Assembly: GCA_007129135.1 (NCBI GenBank)
Contig: SKWB01000326.1
Coordinates: 1-5,235, forward strand
DNA from: Halococcaceae archaeon
GTDB lineage: Archaea; Halobacteriota; Halobacteria; Halobacteriales; Halalkalicoccaceae
Direction: 5' to 3'
Length of the DNA stretch: 5,235 nucleotides
The number at the start of each line of letters is the position of its first letter. The first letter of the stretch is position 1. The notes beneath the pieces were generated by a model. It saw nothing but the letters and a program-made list of their open reading frames with translations. It was not told the DNA's origin and ran no database searches. The position numbers were made by a program, and so were the translations under genes. Below are positions 1-5,174 of the stretch, piece after piece.

Positions 1-996
1 GTGGAAGACGCGCTCGAACTCGCGTTTCGAGCCCGCCTTCCCGGTCTTCGCCGGGTTGCTGATCGTCGCCTCGGTGATGTAGAGGTCCGAACAGTCGCTC
101 GCCAGCCCGCTGTCGAGTTCGGCCTGGACCTGCGCCGAGAGGTCGCGACCGTTGTTCGTCGCCGGGAAGACCACGTAGCGGGGCTCGTCGTACTGCTGTC
201 CGTCGCGATCTCGCCACTCGGCCTCCTGGGCCGCTTTCCCTTCGAGCGGCCGGGCACCCCAGCGCGCCATGTCGCAGAAGACCTCGGTGTACGGCTTGTG
301 GAGAAAGCGCTCGAGCCGGGGGTCCTCGTGGACGACGACGTAGTCGGCGCCGTAGGCGATCACCTCGTCCGTCAGCCCCGCCATGTCGTCACCGATCAGC
401 ACCGCGACGACCCGCTCCTCCTCGTCGTAGGCCTCGTTGTACTCGTCCATCAGCTCGCGGGCCTTCCCGAGCATCTCCCTGGAGACGTCGATCAGCTCGC
501 CTCGCTGGGTCTCACAATAGACCCACATATCGCGGTAGTCCCCGTCGGAGAGCGCCTTGACGTACTGTTTGTCCTCCGTGGGGTGATCGAGGTCGGGGTG
601 TTTCTCCTCGGGCGGGAGCCGCTCTTCGGGCTCTTCGTCCTCGTCGCTCTCGGTGACCGCGTCGATCCGCTTCTGGAGCAGCTTCTTCGCGCTCTTTCTG
701 TCCTCACCCGCCTCCTCGGCCGCGATCAGCTCTCCGAGGCGTTCCGGGTCGTCGATGCCGCGGATCGCGTTGCCGAGTTCGGCGACGGTGAGCTCCGTCG
801 GATCGATCTCCTCGTCGACCGCCGCCTCCTCTCCCAGCTTCTCGATCCGGCTCTCGATCAGCGTCTTCACGTTCTGCCTGTCCTCGCCGGCCTCCTCGCG
901 GGCGAGGATCTCCTCTAGCTCCTCTGCGTCCTCGATCTCGCGGAGTGCGGGTCCGAGTTCGGCGATCTCGTACTCGCCGGGGTCGAACTCGGCCAT
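1..996 (-). CDS. etfA: Electron transfer flavoprotein alpha subunit (EtfA/FixB), 3' part missing
   Basis: Alpha subunit of the EtfAB heterodimer, a soluble FAD protein that carries electrons from acyl-CoA or other flavin dehydrogenases to a membrane quinone oxidoreductase. The window holds the first 332 codons and no stop, so the C-terminal FAD-binding domain lies past the left edge. The EtfA core starts near residue 153: a strand with MWVYCE, then GELIDVS, LGKARELMDEY, VAVLIGDD, GADYVVVHEDP and the family-typical VVFPATNNGRDLSAQV at about 274-289, followed by LASDCSDL. Residues 1-152 are extra compared with a standard EtfA of roughly 310-320 residues. They contain two copies of a helical module (about 4-52 and 64-112) and an acidic linker. 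The ATG directly follows the etfB stop (TGAATG), with GGTGA four bases upstream, so the start is well supported and translation is probably coupled to etfB. Residues about 253-271 look like a small charged insertion. The family call is firm; the electron donor is unknown. Confidence 0.93.
   Translation of the reverse strand, partial: MAEFDPGEYEIAELGPALREIEDAEELEEILAREEAGEDRQNVKTLIESRIEKLGEEAAVDEEIDPTELTVAELGNAIRGIDDPERLGELIAAEEAGEDRKSAKKLLQKRIDAVTESDEDEEPEERLPPEEKHPDLDHPTEDKQYVKALSDGDYRDMWVYCETQRGELIDVSREMLGKARELMDEYNEAYDEEERVVAVLIGDDMAGLTDEVIAYGADYVVVHEDPRLERFLHKPYTEVFCDMARWGARPLEGKAAQEAEWRDRDGQQYDEPRYVVFPATNNGRDLSAQVQAELDSGLASDCSDLYITEATISNPAKTGKAGSKREFERVFH
661..987 (-). repeat. Tandem duplicated helical module in the EtfA N-terminus
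   Basis: Two copies of a roughly 49-residue segment lie exactly 60 codons apart: residues 4-52 (positions 841-987) and 64-112 (positions 661-807). By my alignment 26 of 49 residues are identical, with no gaps. Shared landmarks are DP..E at the front, then AELG.A.R.I.D, then EEAGEDR, then K.L and RI at the end. The pattern suggests three short helices, a small charged domain of the SAP or Rho-N type. That fold assignment is inference from residue pattern only. The copies have diverged at the protein level, so this is an old duplication kept under selection. Confidence 0.85.
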
Positions 997-1857
997 TCAG
1001 TCACCCCCCGCGAACGCCGCCATGGTCTCCGCGACCTCGGTCATCCCGTCGGAGTCCGTGGAATCGACCATCGTCGCCTCCCGCTCGGCGGGGGCCTTCG
1101 GGATCGGGTCGACCGACTCGACGATCGTCGGCGAGCCAGAGAGCCCGATGTAGTCGGGATCGAGGTTCAGGTCGGCGTGGTCCCAGACGGTGAGGTGCTC
1201 TTCGTACTCCTCGGCGCGGCGTTTCGTCTCGGCGCTGAGGTCCTTGTGGGTGAGCCTGTGGCTCGCCTTCCTGTAGGTCGGCTCGAACTCGGGATCGGTG
1301 ACGATGACCGCGGGGAGGTCGCACTCGACGGTCTCGATCTCCTCGACGTCGCCCTCGACGAGGCGTTTCGCCCGCACCGTTCGTTCCTCCTCGTCGACGT
1401 CCAGCGCGATGACGTGGGTGATCACCGGCCAGTCGAGACACCAGCAGGCCTGCGGGCCGGTGTGACCGGTCTCGCCGTCGGCCGTCTTGAAGCCCGCGAA
1501 CACCAGGTCCGGCGGCTCGACTTCGGTAGCTACCTTCTCGATCCCCGTGGCGACGGTGATCGCCGTCGCCCAGGTGTCGGCGGCGGCCATCTCGCGGTCC
1601 GAGAGCAGGTAGAGGTCGTCCGCGTAGATCTCCATCGCCTCGCCGAGCACCTCCTTGTAGCCCGGCGGCCCCATGCTCATCGCGCTGACACGGCCGCCGT
1701 GGCGGACCTTCGTCATCAGCGCCGCGCGGGCGGCGTAGGCGTCGTTCGGGTTCATCACCGTCGGCGTCTTCCCCCGCTCCAGGTGGCCGTCCTCGTCGAA
1801 GGAGACCTGTCCCTCGCTGAAGTCGGGTACGCCCTTCGTCATCACGACCGAGTGCAT
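997..1857 (-). CDS. etfB: Electron transfer flavoprotein beta subunit (EtfB/FixA)
   Basis: Beta subunit of the EtfAB flavoprotein; it packs against EtfA and binds AMP, or a second FAD in electron-bifurcating members. The 286-residue protein is close to the usual family length of about 250-290. Visible family motifs, in order: VVMTKGVPD at the N-terminus, NPNDAYA (36-42), SMGPP (61-65), AAADTWATA (91-99), DLVFAGFKTADGETGHTGP (117-135), LPAVIVT (181-187) and GLSGSPTIV (238-246). The ATG at 1857 is chosen because AGGAG lies five bases upstream and the family normally begins at this point. A TATA-like box about 65 bases upstream suggests its own promoter with a short leader. The stop abuts the etfA ATG without a gap. 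The FixA-like shape, with its long C-terminal tail after GSPT, makes a FixABCX-type or bifurcating complex possible; the two types cannot be told apart safely here. Confidence 0.95.
   Translation of the reverse strand: MHSVVMTKGVPDFSEGQVSFDEDGHLERGKTPTVMNPNDAYAARAALMTKVRHGGRVSAMSMGPPGYKEVLGEAMEIYADDLYLLSDREMAAADTWATAITVATGIEKVATEVEPPDLVFAGFKTADGETGHTGPQACWCLDWPVITHVIALDVDEEERTVRAKRLVEGDVEEIETVECDLPAVIVTDPEFEPTYRKASHRLTHKDLSAETKRRAEEYEEHLTVWDHADLNLDPDYIGLSGSPTIVESVDPIPKAPAEREATMVDSTDSDGMTEVAETMAAFAGGD
1001..1005 (-). promoter_or_regulatory. Ribosome binding site of etfA within the end of etfB
   Basis: On the minus strand GGTGA lies four bases before the etfA ATG, inside the last etfB codons. 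It matches the anti-SD complement GGAGGTGATC. With the TGAATG junction this fixes the etfA start and points to translational coupling. Confidence 0.65.
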
Positions 1858-1862
1858 CGTTG

Positions 1863-1867
1863 CTCCT
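1863..1867 (-). promoter_or_regulatory. Ribosome binding site of etfB
   Basis: AGGAG on the minus strand, five bases before the ATG at 1857. It decides the etfB start against the out-of-frame upstream ATG at 1889. Confidence 0.75.
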
Positions 1868-1916
1868 GCCCCGTGTTCACTTCGCTCATTGTACGCCGGG
1901 ACAATTGCGTCGGTCG

Positions 1917-1927
1917 TTTATTATAGT
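1917..1927 (-). promoter_or_regulatory. TATA-box-like promoter of etfBA
   Basis: The minus strand reads ACTATAATAAA, an AT-only island in GC-rich DNA inside the 84-base gap between the bactofilin-like gene and etfB. Archaeal transcripts start about 25 bases downstream of the box, which puts the start near 1896 and gives a leader of about 39 bases carrying the AGGAG site. The start position is inferred. Confidence 0.6.
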
Positions 1928-1941
1928 ATCGCCGTCGTGGA

Positions 1942-2829
1942 TCAGGCCTCGTCGACGCCCCCGCTGCGTGCGAGCGTCATCTCGCCGCGGGCACGCATCG
2001 AGCCGTCGACGGTCGCCTCGGGGTCGAACGTGAGTACGTCACACGAGACGTCCCCACGCACGCGCGAACTCGGCGCGAGCGCGACCGTTCCGCTCCTCGT
2101 GGTGACGTCGCCGTGGACCACCGTCCCCTCCCCGACGGTGACGTCCCCGCGCGCACGCAGGCTCCCGAAGAGCTCACAGTTCTCGCCGACCTCGATCGAT
2201 TCGGCCCGGATGTTGCCGTGGAGCCGGCAGTCGTTCCCGATCCGTGCGGGGGCGGAGACCCGCCAGGCGTCGTCGGAGACGGTCGACCCGCGCGGGATCG
2301 TGAGCGGTTCGGCCTCCGTCTCCTCTTCGTCGACGAGTTCCGAGAGCAGTTCGTCGGCCGCTTCCTCCTCGCCGATCCGAAGGAGCTGCGCGAGGTAGAT
2401 GAAGAGGAAGACGACCGTCGGCATCGGGTTCCTGATGACGATCCAGCCGTTCGCTTCGAACCCCTCCGTTATCTCCACGTCGTCGCCGATGTCGAGGTCG
2501 CCGCCGACGACCAGCCGTCCGTCGATGTGGACCCGTTCGCCGAGGTAGGCGTCGCGTTCGACGAGCACGTTGTCCGCGACCGACGACCACATGTCGAGCC
2601 GGCAGTCGCCTTCCGCCTCGATGTGCCCGCCGAACGTCACCCGTTCGCCCGCGACGACCGTCTTCCCCCTCACCCCGAACTCGACGGTGCTCTGGCCGCC
2701 GACCAGTACGTCGCCGTCGGTCACGAGGTCGTGTTCCTCGCCCTGCGTGCCGTCGGGGATCACGAGTTCGTCGAGCGGGTCCGATCTCCCTCCGAGTTGC
2801 ACGCCACCCTCTGCGCACGCCCGGGGCAT
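1942..2829 (-). CDS. Bactofilin-like (polymer-forming cytoskeletal) beta-helix protein, halofilin type
   Basis: A 295-residue protein with two stretches of short beta-strand repeats rich in Gly, Val and Asp, as in right-handed beta-helices of bactofilins. The first covers about residues 36-128 (for example VLVGGQSTVEFGVRGKTVVAG and HIDGRLVVGGDLDIGDDVEI), the second about 178-286 (for example ARGDVTVGEGTVVHGDV). Between them are a hydrophobic segment (about 128-152, including VVFLFIYLAQLL) and an acidic linker (154-175). Bactofilins polymerise into non-polar filaments, often at membranes; the haloarchaeal halofilins HalA and HalB act in cell shape. I do not claim which one this resembles. The start is uncertain. 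The ATG at 2829 has AGGAGG only three bases upstream, which is close; an in-frame GTG at 2802 or 2877 is possible. The extra residues from 2877 are Arg-rich and unlike haloarchaeal protein, so I disfavour that one. Trimeric hexapeptide acyltransferases also show such repeats, but no catalytic His is evident. Confidence 0.75.
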   Translation of the reverse strand: MPRACAEGGVQLGGRSDPLDELVIPDGTQGEEHDLVTDGDVLVGGQSTVEFGVRGKTVVAGERVTFGGHIEAEGDCRLDMWSSVADNVLVERDAYLGERVHIDGRLVVGGDLDIGDDVEITEGFEANGWIVIRNPMPTVVFLFIYLAQLLRIGEEEAADELLSELVDEEETEAEPLTIPRGSTVSDDAWRVSAPARIGNDCRLHGNIRAESIEVGENCELFGSLRARGDVTVGEGTVVHGDVTTRSGTVALAPSSRVRGDVSCDVLTFDPEATVDGSMRARGEMTLARSGGVDEA

Positions 2830-2832
2830 AAA

Positions 2833-2838
2833 CCTCCT
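2833..2838 (-). promoter_or_regulatory. Shine-Dalgarno-like site before the bactofilin-like gene
   Basis: The minus strand reads AGGAGG followed by TTT and the ATG at 2829. The match to the anti-SD is perfect but the three-base spacer is short, so it supports this start without proving it. Confidence 0.5.
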
Positions 2839-2852
2839 GTCGGTTCGCCGTC

Positions 2853-2884
2853 CGTGCGTCACGTCGGTCGGACGCACGTCCGAC
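2853..2884. repeat. Two overlapping inverted repeats in the divergent intergenic region
   Basis: A perfect inverted repeat, GTCGGACG-CA-CGTCCGAC, covers 2867-2884 (8-base arms, 2-base centre). A second, CGTGCGTC...GACGCACG, covers 2853-2860 and 2871-2878 (8-base arms, 10-base loop). They share 2871-2878, so as hairpins they exclude each other. They lie upstream of the bactofilin-like start at 2829 and about 50 bases before the TATA box of the plus-strand unit. An operator or a leader structure is possible; no function is shown. Confidence 0.5.
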
Positions 2885-2929
2885 GCCCCGGCCGGTCGGG
2901 CGGCGGCGTGCCAGTCGGGGACGAGACGC

Positions 2930-2935
2930 TTTTAT
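2930..2935 (+). promoter_or_regulatory. TATA box for the DUF5800 gene (leaderless transcript)
   Basis: TTTTAT, preceded by C and embedded in GC-rich sequence, is centred about 25-26 bases before the ATG at 2958. No SD site precedes that ATG. This geometry is the classic haloarchaeal leaderless arrangement. Confidence 0.7.
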
Positions 2936-2957
2936 CCCCGAACGGGCTACGCCGCCC

Positions 2958-3152
2958 ATGACCACCATCGCCATCGACGACGACGGCGTCGACGTCGTCC
3001 ACGAGGGCACAGAGTTCCGCCTCGACCGCGAGCTGATCGAGGAGGCGACTCAGAAATCGTATTTCGACGTCACCGACCACGAGATCCTCCGGATCATCGA
3101 GAAGGACCCCGACCTCTCGGGCGAGGCGCGCCGCGTCGGGGACATCGTTTAA
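2958..3152 (+). CDS. DUF5800-type small haloarchaeal protein
   Basis: A 64-residue acidic protein without signal peptide or membrane segment. The N-terminal half carries IDDDGVDVVHEGTEFRLD, likely a beta-hairpin; the second half (ELIEEATQKSY, then DHEILRIIEKDP, then GEARRVGDIV) is likely helical. I recognise this layout from memory as the haloarchaea-restricted DUF5800 family, whose function is unknown to me. The start is fixed by the ATG about 26 bases after a TTTTAT box with no room for a leader. A 43-residue membrane protein follows after 24 bases and is probably on the same transcript. The gene diverges from the bactofilin-like gene. The coding call is firm; the family name is less so. 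Confidence 0.85.
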   Translation: MTTIAIDDDGVDVVHEGTEFRLDRELIEEATQKSYFDVTDHEILRIIEKDPDLSGEARRVGDIV

Positions 3153-3176
3153 GATCCGGGGAGCGAAAGCACTACC

Positions 3177-3308
3177 ATGGACCGTTCGACCTTCGACCAC
3201 CCGGCGTTCGTGACGGCCCTCGGCACCGGCCTCGGCTACGGGCTGGTCCTCCTCGTCATGTTCGTCCTGCTCTTTCTCGTCCCGTACGCGATATTCGTCG
3301 CGCTATAG
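3177..3308 (+). CDS. Tiny single-span membrane protein (43 residues)
   Basis: This open frame runs from ATG to TAG and encodes 43 residues. A polar start (MDRSTFDHPAF) is followed by one long hydrophobic stretch from about residue 12 to the end, with GTGLGYG, then LVLLVMFVLLFLV, PYAIF and VAL. It would cross the membrane once, possibly with a kink at Pro36. The composition and the Asp/Arg/His head are unlike a random frame. GGGGAG lies 13 bases upstream, a little far for an SD site. It starts 24 bases after the DUF5800-type gene, so co-transcription is likely. I recall similar short proteins in haloarchaea but no function. It is easy to miss because of its size. Confidence 0.72.
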   Translation: MDRSTFDHPAFVTALGTGLGYGLVLLVMFVLLFLVPYAIFVAL

Positions 3309-3318
3309 GGGCGTGGAG

Positions 3319-3389
3319 CGAACCCCATTGAGCCGTCGTCCGAACGGTCGCAGACGGGGTTCGTAGGCTCGCCCACGACCGTGATGGGG
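3319..3389. repeat. Self-complementary segments in the convergent gap
   Basis: CGAACCCC (3319-3326) pairs perfectly with GGGGTTCG (3356-3363). Inside the loop CCGT (3333-3336) can pair with ACGG (3344-3347). Competing pairs exist: ACGGTCG (3344-3350) with CGACCGT (3376-3382), and CCCCAT (3323-3328) with ATGGGG (3384-3389). They sit just after the stop of the small membrane protein. A structured 3' end of that transcript is possible. No T-run follows, so a standard terminator is not claimed. The rest of the 3309-3525 gap shows no convincing gene. Confidence 0.35.
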
Positions 3390-3525
3390 ATCGTCGGAGA
3401 AACGCGTCGTTCCTCAACGCCGAATCGAACGACACCGGTGATGGAGCGCCCGCCGTCCGGACCGCTTCGCACACACGTGGGTAGATATCCAGTCAGCTCT
3501 CTCCCTCGAAAATCAGCCCCTCGTC

Positions 3526-4740
3526 TCAGGCGAACGTCGCCGAGACGTCGCCGTCTTCCTCGTTCTCGGCCTGGACCTTCTCCCAGGCCGCCTCGAAGTC
3601 CGCCATCCGTATCTCGGTCCGGTCGTCGCGGATCGCGAACATCCCCGCCTCCGTACAGATCGCCTTGATATCCGCCCCGGAGGCCTCCTCGGCCGCCTCG
3701 GCCAGGTCGGAGAACTCCACGTCGTCGGCGACGTTCATCCCGCGGGTGTGGATCTCGAAGATCAGTTCGCGCCCCTCGGCGTCGGGTTTCGGCACCTCGA
3801 TGAGCCGGTCGAACCGGCCCGGGCGGAGGATCGCCCGGTCGAGCATGTCGAAGCGGTTGGTCGCGGCGATGATGCGGATCTCGCCGCGCTCTTCGAAGCC
3901 GTCCATCTCCGAGAGGAGCTGCATCATCGTCCGCTGGACCTCGGCGTCGCCGGAGGTCTTCGACTCCGTGCGCTTGCTCGCTATGGCGTCGATCTCGTCG
4001 ATGAACAGCACCGCGGGCTCGTGGGCGCGCGCGACCTCGAAGAGGTCCCGCACCAGCTTCGCCCCCTCACCGATGAACTTGTGGACGAGTTCGGAGCCGG
4101 CCATCTTGATGAACGTCGCGTCGGTCTCGTTCGCGACCGCCTTCGCCATCAGCGTCTTGCCGGTGCCCGGCGGGCCGTAGAGCAGGACGCCCGAGGGCGG
4201 CTCGATGCCCACCTCCTCGAACTGGTCGGGCTTCAACAGCGGCAGTTCGACGGTCTCTCTGACCTCGTTCAGCTGTTCGTCGAGGCCCCCGATGTCCGCG
4301 TAGGTCACGTTCGGGCTGGTGTCGACCTGCATCACGCGGGCGCGTACGTCCGTCTCCCCGTCCAGCGACTTCACGATCGACAGCGAGTTGTTCACCGCCA
4401 CTCTACTGTCCGGCTCCAGCTCGGCGCGCATCTCCTCGGTGACCTCGGTGAGCGCCTCCTGGTTGTTGCCGTGCTGTTTGATGATGACGCCCTCGTCGGT
4501 CAGCTCCTGGACCGTGGCGATGAAGAGTGGGGACTGTTTCAGCTTCTTGTTCTCGTGGGTGAGCCGTTCGAGCTTCTGCTGGTACTTGTTGTTCTCCGCG
4601 TTCGCGTCGAGCAGCTTGTCACGCATCTCCTCGTTCTGGGACTCGATGATCGAGAGACGGTCGCGCAACGCCTCGATCTTGTCCTGTTTCGAAGCGTCGT
4701 CCTCGTACGGGAGGTCGACGTCCTCGACGGTGTCGGTCAT
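3526..4740 (-). CDS. pan: Proteasome-activating nucleotidase (PAN), AAA+ unfoldase
   Basis: Hexameric cytoplasmic ATPase that unfolds proteins and feeds them into the 20S proteasome; it is the archaeal counterpart of the 19S Rpt ring. The 404 residues match the family length. Domain order: a coiled coil (about 17-69, ending at KKLKQSP with the linker Pro71), an OB domain (about 72-140), then the AAA+ module. It has Walker A GPPGTGKT (189-196), the pore loop KFIGEG (221-226), Walker B LFIDEID (245-251), sensor 1 AATN (292-295), arginine fingers in RPGRFDR (306-312) and the helical lid with GADIKAICTEAG (355-366). All catalytic residues are present. The C-terminus ends in ATFA and not the hydrophobic-Tyr-any (HbYX) motif used to dock in the proteasome. 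The ATG at 4740 is chosen because PAN proteins begin this way and a TATA-like box lies 26 bases upstream. An in-frame ATG at 4851 would add 37 Gly/Arg-rich residues and is unlikely. Confidence 0.97.
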   Translation of the reverse strand: MTDTVEDVDLPYEDDASKQDKIEALRDRLSIIESQNEEMRDKLLDANAENNKYQQKLERLTHENKKLKQSPLFIATVQELTDEGVIIKQHGNNQEALTEVTEEMRAELEPDSRVAVNNSLSIVKSLDGETDVRARVMQVDTSPNVTYADIGGLDEQLNEVRETVELPLLKPDQFEEVGIEPPSGVLLYGPPGTGKTLMAKAVANETDATFIKMAGSELVHKFIGEGAKLVRDLFEVARAHEPAVLFIDEIDAIASKRTESKTSGDAEVQRTMMQLLSEMDGFEERGEIRIIAATNRFDMLDRAILRPGRFDRLIEVPKPDAEGRELIFEIHTRGMNVADDVEFSDLAEAAEEASGADIKAICTEAGMFAIRDDRTEIRMADFEAAWEKVQAENEEDGDVSATFA

Positions 4741-4762
4741 TGTCCTGTAATAAGGCGCTGAT

Positions 4763-4777
4763 TCATAAGAGGTTTCG
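4763..4777 (-). promoter_or_regulatory. BRE/TATA promoter of pan (near-leaderless)
   Basis: On the minus strand CGAAAC (4772-4777) is followed by CTCTTATGAA, with the TATA-like core at about 4763-4770, centred 26 bases before the pan ATG. TTATTA at 4748-4753 lies where an AT-rich -10 element is expected. This predicts a transcript that starts at or very near the ATG. The TATA core is imperfect. Confidence 0.55.
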
Positions 4778-4795
4778 GGTCGTTTCGTGGAAACC
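4771..4795. repeat. Inverted repeat overlapping the pan BRE
   Basis: GGTTTC (4771-4776) and GAAACC (4790-4795) form a perfect six-base inverted repeat with a 13-base spacer. The left arm coincides with the BRE-like CGAAAC of the pan promoter. GTTTCG also occurs at 4782-4787 within the spacer, and TTTCGAAA, a perfect palindrome, is at 4853-4860 next to the divergent promoter. The placement suits an operator, but six-base arms can arise by chance. Confidence 0.4.
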
Positions 4796-4866
4796 CCTCC
4801 CACGCGGTCGCCCGACCCGCCCGTCCCCGCCTGGATATTCCCGTCACTCATATTTCGAAACGGGAA

Positions 4867-4875
4867 CTATTATTG
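4867..4875 (+). promoter_or_regulatory. TATA-like box of the winged-helix gene
   Basis: CTATTATTG is centred about 31 bases before the ATG at 4902, with CGAAAC at 4856-4861 upstream. The expected start lies only a few bases before the ATG, which has no SD site, so the transcript is probably nearly leaderless. Confidence 0.6.
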
Positions 4876-4901
4876 TCTCGTATTCCGTAGACGCCTATCA
4901 C

Positions 4902-5174
4902 ATGAGTACGTCTGAGGCGACCACGGGGGAAGACGAGGCGAACCCCGGCTGGGACGCGGTCAGAGAGCTCCCGCCGAGCGCGAAGCTCGTCGCGAAAGTC
5001 CTCGAGTACCAGGAGACGCTGACACAGAGCCAGCTCGCCGAGGAGACCCTGCTTCCCCCGCGGACGGTCCGGTACGCGCTGAACAGACTCGAGGAGGTCG
5101 GCGTCGTCGAGTCGCGCTTTTCCTTCTCGGACGCGCGAAAGCGGCTCTACTCGCTCTCGATCGACGCGCGCTGA
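4902..5174 (+). CDS. Small winged-helix DNA-binding protein (MarR/TrmB-like HTH)
   Basis: A 90-residue protein, almost entirely one winged helix-turn-helix domain after an acidic, probably disordered tail (about 1-17). Helix 1 is about residues 24-36 (LPPSAKLVAKVLEYQ), helix 2 about 41-49 (TQSQLAEETL), the recognition helix about 53-65 (PRTVRYALNRLEEV), and the beta wing runs through GVVESRFSFSDARKRLYSL. The Arg/Lys in the recognition helix and wing tip (SDARKRLY) suit DNA contact. There is no ligand-binding or dimerisation domain, so it may be a minimal regulator or chromatin-type factor. The ATG is placed by the TATA-like box 31 bases upstream; the longer open frame starting near 4743 has a non-haloarchaeal composition. 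It diverges from pan with a 161-base shared region, which makes pan or itself a possible target (inference). I recall such a gene beside pan in other haloarchaea but cannot verify it here. Confidence 0.88.
   Translation: MSTSEATTGEDEANPGWDAVRELPPSAKLVAKVLEYQETLTQSQLAEETLLPPRTVRYALNRLEEVGVVESRFSFSDARKRLYSLSIDAR

Noticed and set aside
1..918. Long plus-strand open frame opposite etfA
   Set aside because: It is antisense to a clear EtfA; the GC-rich third positions of etfA keep the opposite frame open. It shows no family motif.
2113..2961. Plus-strand open frame of 282 codons opposite the bactofilin-like gene
   Set aside because: It is a mirror of that gene, rich in Pro/Arg/Asp without domain structure. 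The minus frame has the regular beta-helix repeats.
3356..3375. tRNA T-arm-like GGGGTTCG sequence
   Set aside because: No TTCRANNCC match, no acceptor stem and no D or anticodon arm around it; it is only one arm of the local inverted repeat.
3236..3472. Minus-strand frame of 78 codons in the convergent gap
   Set aside because: It overlaps the small membrane protein, is Arg/Pro/Ser-rich unlike haloarchaeal proteins, and lacks an SD site or TATA box.
3748..4761. Plus-strand open frame of 337 codons opposite pan
   Set aside because: Antisense shadow of a highly conserved ATPase gene; no independent start signal or motif.
4741..4851. In-frame N-terminal extension of PAN from an ATG at 4851
   Set aside because: The 37 residues are Gly/Arg-rich, absent from the PAN family as I know it, and cover the predicted pan promoter. 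The ATG at 4740 fits family and promoter spacing.
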